Shown here in pieces: positions 55,338 to 64,000 of a stretch of DNA of 64,000 nt (its first letter is position 1; every line of letters starts with the position of its first letter). The DNA comes from Alterisphingorhabdus sp051668705 (lineage in GTDB: Bacteria > Pseudomonadota > Alphaproteobacteria > Sphingomonadales > Sphingomonadaceae), in contig NZ_CP196351.1 in assembly GCF_051668705.1 (NCBI RefSeq), positions 1,488,001-1,552,000 on the forward strand, written 5' to 3'. A model generated the notes under the pieces. It made no database searches and was not told the DNA's origin. It was given only the letters and a program-made list of their open reading frames with translations. A program made the translations under genes and the position numbers.

Positions 55338-55573
55338 CGGATTATGAAGGCTTTCATATAATATATTCGGTTATGTTGCTGGTATTGGTCGGCAGTGCGC
55401 TTATCAGTTATAGACTGCCGCTAAAGCAAACTGTCAAAATGGCGATCGTCTGGGTTTTGATTTTCGCAATTGGTGTCGCTGTTGTCTACGGTATTGAAAA
55501 TGTGTTCAATCTTGACGCTGTTTCAGAAACGCCTGCAAGCGACGATGGCAGCCAAGGCGGCGCATATGTTTAA
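55334..55573 (+). CDS. small two-helix membrane protein
   Basis: 79 residues with two transmembrane helices (IIYSVMLLVLVGSALISYRL and MAIVWVLIFAIGVAVVYGI) and an acidic/serine tail. The helices remind me of the membrane anchor that precedes a retropepsin-like domain in TIGR02281-type proteases, but no protease domain follows. It overlaps the MBL gene by ATGA. The function is unknown. Confidence 0.6.
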   Translation: MTDYEGFHIIYSVMLLVLVGSALISYRLPLKQTVKMAIVWVLIFAIGVAVVYGIENVFNLDAVSETPASDDGSQGGAYV

Positions 55574-55650
55574 CGCGGTAAGAATACGATAATTAATTTA
55601 ACATAATATATATTATCAATCTAACTGCGAGAGCTGTTATTAGATCTTTA

Positions 55651-56202
55651 TTAGACGGTCCGACCAGTTTCGTTATCAAGATCAATGTAGTATTGATCCA
55701 TGTCAATTTCTCGCCGTGTCCGCTCTTCAATTGGCTTCGCCCGAATTTCAGCGAGTTCGGCTCTTATACTAATACTTTCTTGCTCACGTTCATGGTTGTG
55801 AGCCACTGGTCCACTCGATGACGTCTTTGGCTTCGGCTGAGTTAATGGCACAAAATCACCAGCCCGATAACCTCTCTGAATCAGCTCCCCAAAACGAACA
55901 AGTCGACCCCAATCCGCGGGCATTACACTTATATCTTTCCACCCACCCAGAGCAACCTGACCAATATCCCCTGCAATTTTATCTATGATATCTCCGCTGC
56001 CAGTCGTTCTAATCTCTCCGCCTGGTAGGATTTCCAAGTCAACGTTGTCGACGCTTTTGAATACCTTGCCTGGATGATCCATCGGCGCGATCAATCCGTC
56101 TTGAGAACCACGCCAAATACCGCCAGGATTAAGCCGAACGGCTTGTGGACGATTTTCCAACTTTATGGCGATCACAAAATTAGAGCTATTCTTCACGGCC
56201 AT
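55651..56202 (-). CDS. protein of unknown function
   Basis: 183 residues that I do not recognise. The N-terminal two thirds look like beta-rich sequence (NFVIAIKLENRPQAVRLNPG, then VDNVDLEILPGGEIRTTGSG). The C-terminal 50 residues are highly charged and helical (SIRAELAEIRAKPIEERTRR). There is no signal peptide or membrane segment. It is the only minus-strand gene between the metG-tatD-MBL run and mazG, which suggests a later insertion. Confidence 0.5.
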   Translation of the reverse strand: MAVKNSSNFVIAIKLENRPQAVRLNPGGIWRGSQDGLIAPMDHPGKVFKSVDNVDLEILPGGEIRTTGSGDIIDKIAGDIGQVALGGWKDISVMPADWGRLVRFGELIQRGYRAGDFVPLTQPKPKTSSSGPVAHNHEREQESISIRAELAEIRAKPIEERTRREIDMDQYYIDLDNETGRTV

Positions 56203-56321
56203 ATGGGCTTCCTTTTTAGTTGATTGTCATAGGATATAAAATCGTACTTAAACATATGTCAAACTTGTGACCTTGTTCATTCCTTCAATCCATACTATCC
56301 CAAACGTCTCAGGATAATAGC

Positions 56322-57104
56322 ATGACTAACAAACCACCGGCAGAGCCAAGCAACAATTTTGATATTATGCCTTTGGTAAATATCATGCGGCAATTGCGTG
56401 ATCCGGACAATGGGTGCCCTTGGGATGTTGCGCAAAACTTCTCCACTATAGCCCCCTACACCATTGAAGAGGCTTATGAGGTCGAAGACGCCATCGCTCA
56501 GGGTGACATGAATGAACTGAAGAATGAATTGGGTGATTTGCTGCTACAAATCATATTTCATAGCCAAATGGCCGATGAAGCAGGCAGTTTTGCACTGAAT
56601 GATGTGATTACAGCCATTTGTGACAAAATGACACGGCGTCACCCGCATGTTTTTGGTGAAGTGGATCAAAAAGATTGGGATTGGGAAGAACTGAAGACGG
56701 AAGAACGCGGTGCCAAAGGTCAAAATAGCGCCATGGACGATATTGCACTCTCCCTCCCCGCCGCAATGCGCGCTCAGAAAATACAGAAACGCGCCGCTAA
56801 AACGGGCTTTGACTGGCCAGATGCAGCCAGTTGTGCAGAAAAAATTGCGGAAGAACAGCGCGAATTGTTTGAGGCCACAAATGCAGCAGAACAGCATGAG
56901 GAAGCTGGCGACTTACTTTTTGCCGCAGTCAACCTCGTACGGCATTATAAAGTCGATGCAGAAACTGCTTTGCGCGATGCTAACCGCAAATTTGAGCGGC
57001 GTTTTCGCGCAATGGAAGATATGGCTGATGGGCGTTTTAACGCGCTAACATTGGATGAAAAAGAAGAACTTTGGCAGGCTGTAAAGCTCAAGCCGCATCC
57101 ATAA
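56322..57104 (+). CDS. mazG: nucleoside triphosphate pyrophosphohydrolase MazG
   Basis: 260 residues with two MazG-like all-alpha halves. DPDNGCPWDVAQNFSTIAPY and YTIEEAYEVEDAI with ELGDLLLQIIFHSQMADE give the metal-binding EExxE/ExxD pattern of the first half. The second half has SCAEKIAEEQRELFEATN and HEEAGDLLFAAVNLVRHYKV. It hydrolyses NTPs to NMP and PPi. Its 3' end overlaps the convergent hflX end by 17 bp. Confidence 0.9.
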   Translation: MTNKPPAEPSNNFDIMPLVNIMRQLRDPDNGCPWDVAQNFSTIAPYTIEEAYEVEDAIAQGDMNELKNELGDLLLQIIFHSQMADEAGSFALNDVITAICDKMTRRHPHVFGEVDQKDWDWEELKTEERGAKGQNSAMDDIALSLPAAMRAQKIQKRAAKTGFDWPDAASCAEKIAEEQRELFEATNAAEQHEEAGDLLFAAVNLVRHYKVDAETALRDANRKFERRFRAMEDMADGRFNALTLDEKEELWQAVKLKPHP

Positions 57105-58428
57105 TGATGTTATCATTCTTCAGTTTTTGCCGGAAATATGACCAATCGGCATTTTCCATACGCACGATAAGGTTGTGATATTGCTCATCGCTATAGTCAT
57201 TCAAAATAGTGCCGTGCCTGTATAACCAAGCCAGAGCTTCACCTTCTTTGTGATCCAGGCTGACCTTATAGCTATGATGGCCCTCCGTCAGCAACGCACT
57301 CATCAAGTTGCTTGCTTTGTCGACGCCATCCCCATTGATGGCCGATACCAATTCAACCGGATAAGTTTGCGATTGTGCATGCAGCGTCAATTCAGCTCGC
57401 CTATCCTCATCCAGCAAATCTGTCTTATTCCACAGCTCAATCAGCGGTGTTCCGTCCAGATTATCTTCATCGCGCAAATCCACACCAATTTCAGCCAACA
57501 CAGTCTCGACATCATCCTTTTGCGAGAATGTCAAAGGGTGCGAAATATCGCGGACATGGACAATGATATCAGCGCTCAGAACCTCTTCAAGCGTGGCACG
57601 GAACGCAGCAATCAACTGGGTTGGCAGGTCTGAAACAAATCCAACGGTATCTGACATCATCGCTTTGCCGAAAGATGGAAGTTCAATCGCACGCAATGTT
57701 GGGTCCAAAGTAGCAAACAACATGTCCTTAGCCATGACATCACTGTCCGTTAACCGGTTGAACAGCGTTGATTTTCCAGCATTTGTGTAGCCAACCAGAG
57801 CGATTAATGGCCGCCCTTCCCTTTGTCTCCGGCTTCTGTGCAGGGTACGCGTTTTGATGACCTGTCCCAGTTCCCGGCGTAATTTTGCACGGCGGGTATT
57901 GAGCATCCGACGGTCAGACTCAATCTGCGTTTCACCTGGACCACCAAGAAAGCCATAACCACCGCGCTGGCGTTCCAAGTGGGTCCAACTACGCACCAAG
58001 CGGCCGGCCTGATAATCAAGATGGGCCAGCTCGACTTGCAAACGTCCCTCCTGGGTGGCTGCACGCTCTCCAAAGACTTCCAAAATCAATCCAGTACGAT
58101 CGATCACTTTGACTTTCAGTCGCTCTTCCAGATTTCTTTGTTGGATAGCGCTTAAAGCGCCATCTACAATGAGCAACTTGAGCGAGTGCGCAGCAATTAT
58201 GCTTGCAATTTCATCAAGTTGACCACCGCCGAACAAAATACCCGGCTTTATAGTCCGCAGTCGATATGCGCGCATTTCAACCACATTTATGCCAATTGCA
58301 CGCGCAAGCCCCTCTGCTTCAAGAAGCCGCTCTTCATGCGAAATCATTGGATGATGACCGATATCGGGATAAACGATGACGGCAGCGGCGCCTTGATCTA
58401 TGTTTGTGCGTTCATCCGAAAATATCAT
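57088..58428 (-). CDS. hflX: GTPase HflX
   Basis: 446 residues. The HflX N-terminal domain (RLRTIKPGILFGGGQLDEIA) leads to the glycine-rich linker ERQRGGYGFLGGPGETQIE, then the G domain with the P-loop ALVGYTNAGKSTLFNRL, the G3 DTVGFVSDLP and the G4 ELWNKTDLL. It is a ribosome-associated GTPase that rescues or splits stalled ribosomes in the family. It lies 33 bp downstream of hfq on the same strand, the usual hfq-hflX pair. Confidence 0.93.
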   Translation of the reverse strand: MIFSDERTNIDQGAAAVIVYPDIGHHPMISHEERLLEAEGLARAIGINVVEMRAYRLRTIKPGILFGGGQLDEIASIIAAHSLKLLIVDGALSAIQQRNLEERLKVKVIDRTGLILEVFGERAATQEGRLQVELAHLDYQAGRLVRSWTHLERQRGGYGFLGGPGETQIESDRRMLNTRRAKLRRELGQVIKTRTLHRSRRQREGRPLIALVGYTNAGKSTLFNRLTDSDVMAKDMLFATLDPTLRAIELPSFGKAMMSDTVGFVSDLPTQLIAAFRATLEEVLSADIIVHVRDISHPLTFSQKDDVETVLAEIGVDLRDEDNLDGTPLIELWNKTDLLDEDRRAELTLHAQSQTYPVELVSAINGDGVDKASNLMSALLTEGHHSYKVSLDHKEGEALAWLYRHGTILNDYSDEQYHNLIVRMENADWSYFRQKLKNDNIIMDAA

Positions 58429-58461
58429 AAAGAAATTTGGGTCAAGAGCATAGAGACTGCC

Positions 58462-58944
58462 TTAATCCTCAATCTCCGTTGCTGATTGAAGATCAAGCTC
58501 GTCATTGGGCTGTATCGTTGAAACGGCGTGCTTATAGGCAAGCTGTGCCATACCCTCACGCTCTAGCAACATGCAAAACAGATCATATGCAGCGACATTG
58601 CCTTGCAACATTACGCCATTGACCAAAAACATGGTGACCGCAGTATCAGACTGGCGAACAGCATTCAGGAAAATATCCTGTAGGCTTGGCGTTTTGGCAA
58701 GCTTCTGGGAATATTCATAAAACTCAGCCAAATCCATACGCCCTGAAGGCATGATGGTAGAAATAGCATGCTTATAAACCAGCTGCGTTTGGCCATCCCG
58801 CCGCAGCAGGATCGAGAAATTGTCAAACCATGTTACCACGCCTTGCAATTTCACGCCTTTTACCAAAAACATGGTTACTGGAATGCGCTGTTTGCGCAGT
58901 GCATTCAAAAACAAATCCTGTAAAGATGTCGGTTTCGCCGCCAT
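58462..58944 (-). CDS. hfq: RNA chaperone Hfq with two tandem Sm-like domains
   Basis: 160 residues, about twice normal Hfq length. Domain 1 (about 6-68): SLQDLFLNALRKQRIPVTMF, then GVKLQGVVTWFDNFSILLRR and YKHAISTIMP. Domain 2 (about 80-140): SLQDIFLNAVRQSDTAVTMF, then NGVMLQGNVAAYDLFCMLLE and YKHAVSTIQP. The YKHA motif is present in both; the first copy has LVKGVKLQG, while the second differs in RNA-facing positions (DLFCMLLE for DNFSILLR). GGGGGA upstream fixes the start at 58944; the frame is open to 59034. As I recall, a duplicated Hfq is also described in Zymomonas. It sits between ntrX and hflX. Confidence 0.9.
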   Translation of the reverse strand: MAAKPTSLQDLFLNALRKQRIPVTMFLVKGVKLQGVVTWFDNFSILLRRDGQTQLVYKHAISTIMPSGRMDLAEFYEYSQKLAKTPSLQDIFLNAVRQSDTAVTMFLVNGVMLQGNVAAYDLFCMLLEREGMAQLAYKHAVSTIQPNDELDLQSATEIED

Positions 58945-59065
58945 TATTCCCCCTGATGAAACAGTGCCAGTTCCGCAATATCGATCACTGCCAGTCCCAT
59001 AAATAAGATATTGCGCCAATAGCACAAGAGACAAGTAATATAGTTTTTGATGTCACCAATCCGAA

Positions 59066-60433
59066 TTAGTTGATTTTACGTTCGTTGAGGCCGAGTAATT
59101 TCAATTTGCGGTGCAAAGCAGAGCGTTCCATCCCTACAAATGTGGCGGTCTTGGATATATTCCCCGAGAAACGGCGAATCTGCGTGCGCAAATATTCACG
59201 CTCAAAATTTTCCCTTGCTTCTCTTAAAGGTACGCCTGTCAAGGAAGACACGCCAAAGCCTTGCATATCTTCGTCATGTAGAATTTCGGCGGGTAGCATT
59301 TCCAGCTCAATCTGAACCTCATTTCCCTGCGGCGCCAAAATGATGGTGCGCTCAATAACATTGCGCAATTGGCGGACATTACCCGGCCAATCATAGCTTT
59401 GGAAAGCTGCCATGGCCTCACTACCAATTCTGGGGGATGACATATTATGCTCAACCGCAAAACGGGCTAAGAAATGCTCTGCAAGAGCAGGAATATCATC
59501 CCGACGCTCTTTCAATGGCGGAATAGCGACAGGCACAACATTCAATCTGTAGAACAAATCTTCCCGGAAGCGTTGCTCCGCAATTTCCTGTTGCAGATCT
59601 CTTGATGTGGCAGACACAAAGCGAACATCGACCTTAATTGGTCGGTCGCCCCCCACCCGCACAAAACTCTGATCAGTCAACACACGCAATATCTTTGCTT
59701 GTGTCGAAAGTGGCATATCCGCCACTTCATCAAGAAATAATGTGCCGCCATGTGCATTTTCAAGCAATCCGGCACGGACAAGTTGCCCTTGTTCTTCAAG
59801 ACCAAAGAGCAATTCTTCAAAGCTGTCAGGTGTAATTCTGGCAGAATTTACCGTCACAAATGGTGCTTTGGCTCTTGGACTCCAGCTATGCAATAAGCGG
59901 GCAGCCACTTCTTTACCCACGCCAGCAGGACCAGTGATGAGCAAGCGGCTGCCTGTGTTCGCAACTTTTTTCAATGTTGCGCGCACGGCATTTATCGCAC
60001 TAGAATGACCGTTTAATTCTTCTGCAACGCCTAACTTGCTGCGCAATTGAGCATTTTCACGTTGTAACCGGTCTGTCTCTGTTGCTCGCCCGATAAGGTG
60101 TACCAGGCGTTCGGTTTCAAACGGTTTTTCGATAAAGTCTAGTGCACCGCGTGAAAGCGCGGAAACTGCAGTGTCAATATTGCCATGGCCAGAAAATATC
60201 AAAATGGGCATTTCCGGATGGATCAGCTTGACCTCATCAAGCAGTTCAAGACCATCTAATTTACTGCCTTTCAGCCATACATCCAACAGCAAAAGCGTTG
60301 GTCTGCGCTCATTGATCGCAGCCAGTGCAGAATCGCTGTCATGCGCAGTTCTACAGCTATACCCATCATCCTCGAGCACGCCTGCAACGAGTTCGCGAAT
60401 ATCCTGCTCATCATCGACAACTAAAATATCCAA
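59066..60433 (-). CDS. ntrX: nitrogen-regulation response regulator NtrX
   Basis: 455 residues: a receiver with D51 in LLLLDVWLKGSKLDG, an AAA+ domain with Walker A ITGPAGVGKEVAARLL and Walker B GGTLFLDEVADMP, and a C-terminal Fis-type HTH (NISKTATFVGMERSALHRKL). The GAFTGA loop that contacts sigma-54 is not present between the Walker motifs (LLFGLEEQGQLVRAGLLE). It may therefore not act as a classical sigma-54 activator. ntrY lies 23 bp upstream on the same strand. Confidence 0.92.
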   Translation of the reverse strand: MDILVVDDEQDIRELVAGVLEDDGYSCRTAHDSDSALAAINERRPTLLLLDVWLKGSKLDGLELLDEVKLIHPEMPILIFSGHGNIDTAVSALSRGALDFIEKPFETERLVHLIGRATETDRLQRENAQLRSKLGVAEELNGHSSAINAVRATLKKVANTGSRLLITGPAGVGKEVAARLLHSWSPRAKAPFVTVNSARITPDSFEELLFGLEEQGQLVRAGLLENAHGGTLFLDEVADMPLSTQAKILRVLTDQSFVRVGGDRPIKVDVRFVSATSRDLQQEIAEQRFREDLFYRLNVVPVAIPPLKERRDDIPALAEHFLARFAVEHNMSSPRIGSEAMAAFQSYDWPGNVRQLRNVIERTIILAPQGNEVQIELEMLPAEILHDEDMQGFGVSSLTGVPLREARENFEREYLRTQIRRFSGNISKTATFVGMERSALHRKLKLLGLNERKIN

Positions 60434-60456
60434 AACTGATATCCTTCTAACTTCAC

Positions 60457-62727
60457 TTAACTATCCCGATCATCTGGCATATTTTCATTTGCCAGCATTT
60501 CAGCAGCAGCAGTTTTATCGCCATCAAAGCTGAGCGTGACCATCGCGCCGCCAATATCAGACGCACTGAACTCAATTTCACCAAAATGCTCTTCAACGAT
60601 CTTTTTAACGATAGCGAGCCCGAGGCCAGTACCCTTGGCCCGGGTGGTGACATAGGGTTCGAAAATATGGTCGTGATCCTCAGGCAAGCCAATGCCATTA
60701 TCGGCTATGGTTATGATGGTTTTTCCATTTTCACGGCCGACAGCTACCCTGATTTCACCAACATGAGTACCATCTTGCGGGTCGCTATTATCTTCCCGTG
60801 CCTCGGCGCGTGACTGGATAGCCTCCACTGCGTTTTTCAATATATTGGTGATGGCTTGGGATATTTGCCGGCGATCACAGGCCATCTCAAGCGCAGCGTC
60901 GCTTTCTGGCGCAGCAAATATAATCTCACTATGCGCGACCTTTTGCATGAACACCGCTTGCCGCACCAAATCAATGATATTCTCATCTCTGAAAACCGGC
61001 TTCGGCATACGCGCAAAGGACGAAAATTCGTCAACCATGCGCCGCAAGTCCCCCACCTGCCGAACGATAGTTTCAGTCAATTTGGCAAAAACATCCTCAC
61101 CCTCTGTTATTTGCGAGGAAAATCTGCGCTTCAATCGTTCAGCCGCCAATTGTATAGGTGTCAGCGGGTTTTTAATCTCATGCGCAATTCTGCGCGCTAC
61201 GTCTGACCAAGCCGCCTGTCTTTGATCTAGCAATTGCTGGGTGATATCTTCAAAAGTGATAACCTTACCCATGCCGCCCTCGCCAATGCGAACGGCAAGC
61301 GTCAACAGATCATTGTGCAAACGATATTGCACGACACCGCTGGTCTGTTCTGAAGCTAATAAATCGGTCAAAAATGGCGCTATGCTTGATAATGGCTGAG
61401 CATGATATTCTTGCTCCCCTTCCAATAACAAAGCCTCGGCCGCACTGTTCATCAATTGTATCCGCTCTTCATCATCAACAGATATAATTCCAGCAGTCAC
61501 CGACTCTACCACAGTCTGCATAAAGGCGCGGCGATCATCCAGCTGATGGTTGGCAGTGACCAGTGCCTTGTGCTGTCCGTCCAGCCTTTCGGTCATAGAA
61601 TTAAAGGCGCGGCTCATAATGGCCAACTCATCACGAGAGTCTTCGGTTTTTACTCTAGCCGAAAAATTGCCTTGGCTAATTTCTCGTGACGCAGCGACCA
61701 ACTCCGCCAAAGGTGCCACCAGACGATCAGCAAATTTTAACGCGACCCAGAGAGCAATCGCCAATAGCAGCAATGATGCAACATATAGTGCGCCATTAAA
61801 GCGCAATTGCAAAGATTGGGTTCTGCCAGCCAGCGCATCATAATCGCGCAAGATTTCCTCTGCCCTCTCCCATTGGCTCAATGAGGATTGGCTTGAAGCA
61901 CGAGAAACAAACAAAAAGATATTAGATTGCAGGTCAACCGGAGCCAGAGCTCTGATGCTATCACTGCCATAGATTAAGGATACATTCTGCCCTTTAGCAA
62001 GATCGCTAAACATCTCGTCAGTAATGCGTTCGGCCAATTCTCCTTCAGCAAGATCGACCCCGACAATGGTCCGCAAAACACCGTCGCTACCCCGCTCAAA
62101 AATCGCGGACTCTTGGAAACGGCGCACCAATACTTGAAAACTATATGCCTCTGCCAGTTCCGGGCTGTCTTGGTCCGCTTCCAACAAAGAGATACGCATA
62201 TCTTTGGCCATAGCGTCCGTTTCAGCCCGTACATTTTCTGCACTTTGATCGCGATATCCCAATGCGAGTTCATTGGCATTTTCAAGAACCAAGCGCGCAC
62301 GATCTGAATACCAAAACTCAACGCCATATTGAAACATGAGTGAAGCAAACAGCACAACCAGCAAAGTGGGCACTGCGGCAACTACGGCAAAAAGTCCGAC
62401 AAGGCGCGTGTGATAAAGCCCTTCAGAACCAGCAATGCTTTGCCTAGCCCGATATTTGGCAATTCTGCGCGCCAATAATACAAGCACCAGCATGGCAGGT
62501 ATTAAATTTGCGATGAGCAAGGTGGATGCCCAAACGGCCGGCAAAACACCATTGGCAACAGTACGGCTGCCTATAATATTGGTCGTAACGGCCAGCATGA
62601 CCAACAAGGTAATTGCAGACGCCCATTCGAGTATCGCAAAGCTGCGTTCTCGACCAATAGCATCTTCACCTGCATGATCTGATTTGAACCATTTGGCAAC
62701 AGGGGTCAGAAAGGTTGCTGCATTCAT
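60457..62727 (-). CDS. ntrY: sensor histidine kinase NtrY
   Basis: About 756 residues: several N-terminal membrane helices (FAILEWASAITLLVMLAVTT, then VWASTLLIANLIPAMLVLVL and AVVAAVPTLLVVLFASLMF), a large periplasmic sensor, another helix and a HAMP domain (ALKFADRLVAPLAELVAASR). A PAS domain, the phospho-His in ARRIAHEIKNPLTPIQLAAE and an ATPase domain (GLGLAIVKKIVEEHFG) complete it. It partners NtrX in nitrogen or redox and envelope signalling. The ATG at 62727 is preferred over 62766. ntrB and ntrC, often between dusB and ntrY, are absent here. Confidence 0.92.
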   Translation of the reverse strand: MNAATFLTPVAKWFKSDHAGEDAIGRERSFAILEWASAITLLVMLAVTTNIIGSRTVANGVLPAVWASTLLIANLIPAMLVLVLLARRIAKYRARQSIAGSEGLYHTRLVGLFAVVAAVPTLLVVLFASLMFQYGVEFWYSDRARLVLENANELALGYRDQSAENVRAETDAMAKDMRISLLEADQDSPELAEAYSFQVLVRRFQESAIFERGSDGVLRTIVGVDLAEGELAERITDEMFSDLAKGQNVSLIYGSDSIRALAPVDLQSNIFLFVSRASSQSSLSQWERAEEILRDYDALAGRTQSLQLRFNGALYVASLLLLAIALWVALKFADRLVAPLAELVAASREISQGNFSARVKTEDSRDELAIMSRAFNSMTERLDGQHKALVTANHQLDDRRAFMQTVVESVTAGIISVDDEERIQLMNSAAEALLLEGEQEYHAQPLSSIAPFLTDLLASEQTSGVVQYRLHNDLLTLAVRIGEGGMGKVITFEDITQQLLDQRQAAWSDVARRIAHEIKNPLTPIQLAAERLKRRFSSQITEGEDVFAKLTETIVRQVGDLRRMVDEFSSFARMPKPVFRDENIIDLVRQAVFMQKVAHSEIIFAAPESDAALEMACDRRQISQAITNILKNAVEAIQSRAEAREDNSDPQDGTHVGEIRVAVGRENGKTIITIADNGIGLPEDHDHIFEPYVTTRAKGTGLGLAIVKKIVEEHFGEIEFSASDIGGAMVTLSFDGDKTAAAEMLANENMPDDRDS

Positions 62728-62925
62728 TCCGTTATGATTAACGCAGCCGCGTGGCAGAAGAAACACAAATGTTGCAAAAATTCATCGCTTGACCGTGATA
62801 AAACTGCATTTTACCGGAAATACAGTGCTTAAGAGCAGTTTCCATCGAATAATATGACACATATTCGTTGCAAATCTGCATCGACACAGTTCTGTAACAA
62901 TTATCTTTTGTAGTATAATAAATTT

Positions 62926-63936
62926 CTAAGCAGCAGCTGCGCGTCGCCAAGGTGCATAGAAACGTGCCAAATTATCCAAGACTTCACGGCCTGATTCCAA
63001 CCTGTTCACATGGTTACGAAACTCAGCTGAGCCAGTCAGTCCTTTGGTATACCAACCCAAATGTTTACGCGCGACGCGAACGCCGATATCTTCACCATAA
63101 AGTTCCAACATGGCCTGATAATGTTCGATCAATGTCTGATATTGCTCTTCCATATCCGGATCGGGCAGTGCCACTTTATTTGGTCCCGTTTGCATGAACC
63201 AGTGCATTACTTGTCCTAACAACCATGGCTTGCCATATGCACCGCGACCAATCATCACACCGTCTGCGCCGCTCTGCTCTAACGCAGTTTCAGCATCGGC
63301 AATGCTGCAAATATCGCCATTAACAATAACCGGTATATTCACAGCCTCTTTAACGCTGCGGACAAAGGCCCAATCGGCCGAGCCTTTATACATTTGGTTG
63401 CGGGTTCGGCCATGCACAGTGATCATTTTGGCACCCAAGTCTTCGGCAATATGGGCGAGTTCAGGCGCATTCAGGCTGTCATGGTCCCAGCCCATACGCA
63501 TTTTCACGGTCACAGGCACAGAGACAGCCTTAACTGTCGCATCAATAAGCGATGCCGCCAGAGGTAAATCACGCATCAGTGCAGAGCCAGCATCACCATT
63601 GACCACTTTCTTGACCGGGCACCCCATATTGATGTCAATAATTGCCGCACCGCGATCTTCATTGAGCTTTGCGGCTTCTGCCATTGGCCAAGGAGAGCAA
63701 CCAGCCAATTGCATGGAAACCGGCTCTTCGGTTGCATCCCAAGCCGCCTTTTGCAGTGATTGCCGCGTTTCGCGGATCATCGCTTCACTCGCAATCATCT
63801 CAGTAACATTTAAACCGGAACCATAACGCCGAACCAAGGTACGAAACGGCCTGTCGGTCACTCCAGTCATAGGTGCCAAAATTACAGGGCATTCAATACG
63901 ATGTTGACCGATGGATATGGGTGTCAAAACTGTCAT
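62926..63936 (-). CDS. dusB: tRNA-dihydrouridine synthase B (NifR3)
   Basis: 336-residue FMN-dependent TIM barrel: PVILAPMTGVTDRPFRTLVR, the catalytic Cys in DINMGCPVKKVVNGDAGSAL, then VTVKMRMGWD, TVHGRTRNQMYKGSADW, VIVNGDICSIADAE and VMIGRGAYGKPWLLGQV. It reduces uridines in tRNA. It is first in the conserved dusB-(ntrBC)-ntrYX-hfq order. About 200 bp separate it from ntrY. Confidence 0.94.
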   Translation of the reverse strand: MTVLTPISIGQHRIECPVILAPMTGVTDRPFRTLVRRYGSGLNVTEMIASEAMIRETRQSLQKAAWDATEEPVSMQLAGCSPWPMAEAAKLNEDRGAAIIDINMGCPVKKVVNGDAGSALMRDLPLAASLIDATVKAVSVPVTVKMRMGWDHDSLNAPELAHIAEDLGAKMITVHGRTRNQMYKGSADWAFVRSVKEAVNIPVIVNGDICSIADAETALEQSGADGVMIGRGAYGKPWLLGQVMHWFMQTGPNKVALPDPDMEEQYQTLIEHYQAMLELYGEDIGVRVARKHLGWYTKGLTGSAEFRNHVNRLESGREVLDNLARFYAPWRRAAAA

Positions 63937-64000
63937 AAAACCTGCTATGCTGGTTATATTGAGGAATTAGCGCCAAATAGCGCTCAATTCATGCAATCGC

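Overview
The window reads as a chromosomal segment of an alphaproteobacterium, most likely order Sphingomonadales. The evidence is the gene order (alr-phaR-proS; dusB-ntrY-ntrX-hfq-hflX), a tandem two-domain Hfq, a PHA-synthesis repressor and split pdhC/lpd genes. No taxonomic search was possible, so this is inference.

Layout. 1-12.9 kb is mostly housekeeping: alr (3' end), phaR, proS, rnr, a peroxiredoxin-like gene, usp, pdhC-lpd, a JmjC/cupin oxygenase, rluE, and a membrane-protein/Xre-regulator pair. 13-15.8 kb is an M16 metalloprotease with a clear +1 frameshift. 15.9-18 kb is a graveyard of IS6-family fragments around the 3' end of an RHS toxin gene (HExxH tip) and a lipoprotein that may be its immunity factor.

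18.1-34.3 kb is an accessory island. One strand carries an exported CHAT protease and a tightly overlapping operon of response regulator, histidine kinase, TPR protein, unknown exported protein and exported caspase-like protein. A convergent operon encodes an RND/MMPL transporter, a cytochrome P450 and two exported proteins. A divergent operon encodes four exported proteins of unknown function. The same GTCAG direct repeats with 10-bp spacing occur before the regulator operon and in the divergent intergenic region, which suggests one regulon. I do not recognise this combination as a described system.

34.5-38.05 kb is a second graveyard: a doubly broken IS3-family element inside the 5' end of an RHS gene, a Calx-beta/RHS fragment, and a DNA-methylase/DUF5681 relic.

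38.27-44.66 kb is a complete type II-C CRISPR-Cas locus: tracrRNA (minus strand), cas9 (1063 aa), cas1, cas2, and an array of 25 repeats and 24 spacers. The tracrRNA and repeat orientation show that crRNAs are made from the minus strand, opposite to the cas genes. 44.78-46.78 kb is a DUF3489-DUF2924-serine recombinase module whose recombinase is frameshifted, followed by tRNA-Ser(UGA).

47.3-64 kb is again core genome: mltB-like, rlpA, dac, tmk, holB, metG, tatD, an MBL hydrolase, a small membrane protein, an orphan gene, mazG, hflX, hfq, ntrX, ntrY and dusB. The last five are on the minus strand.
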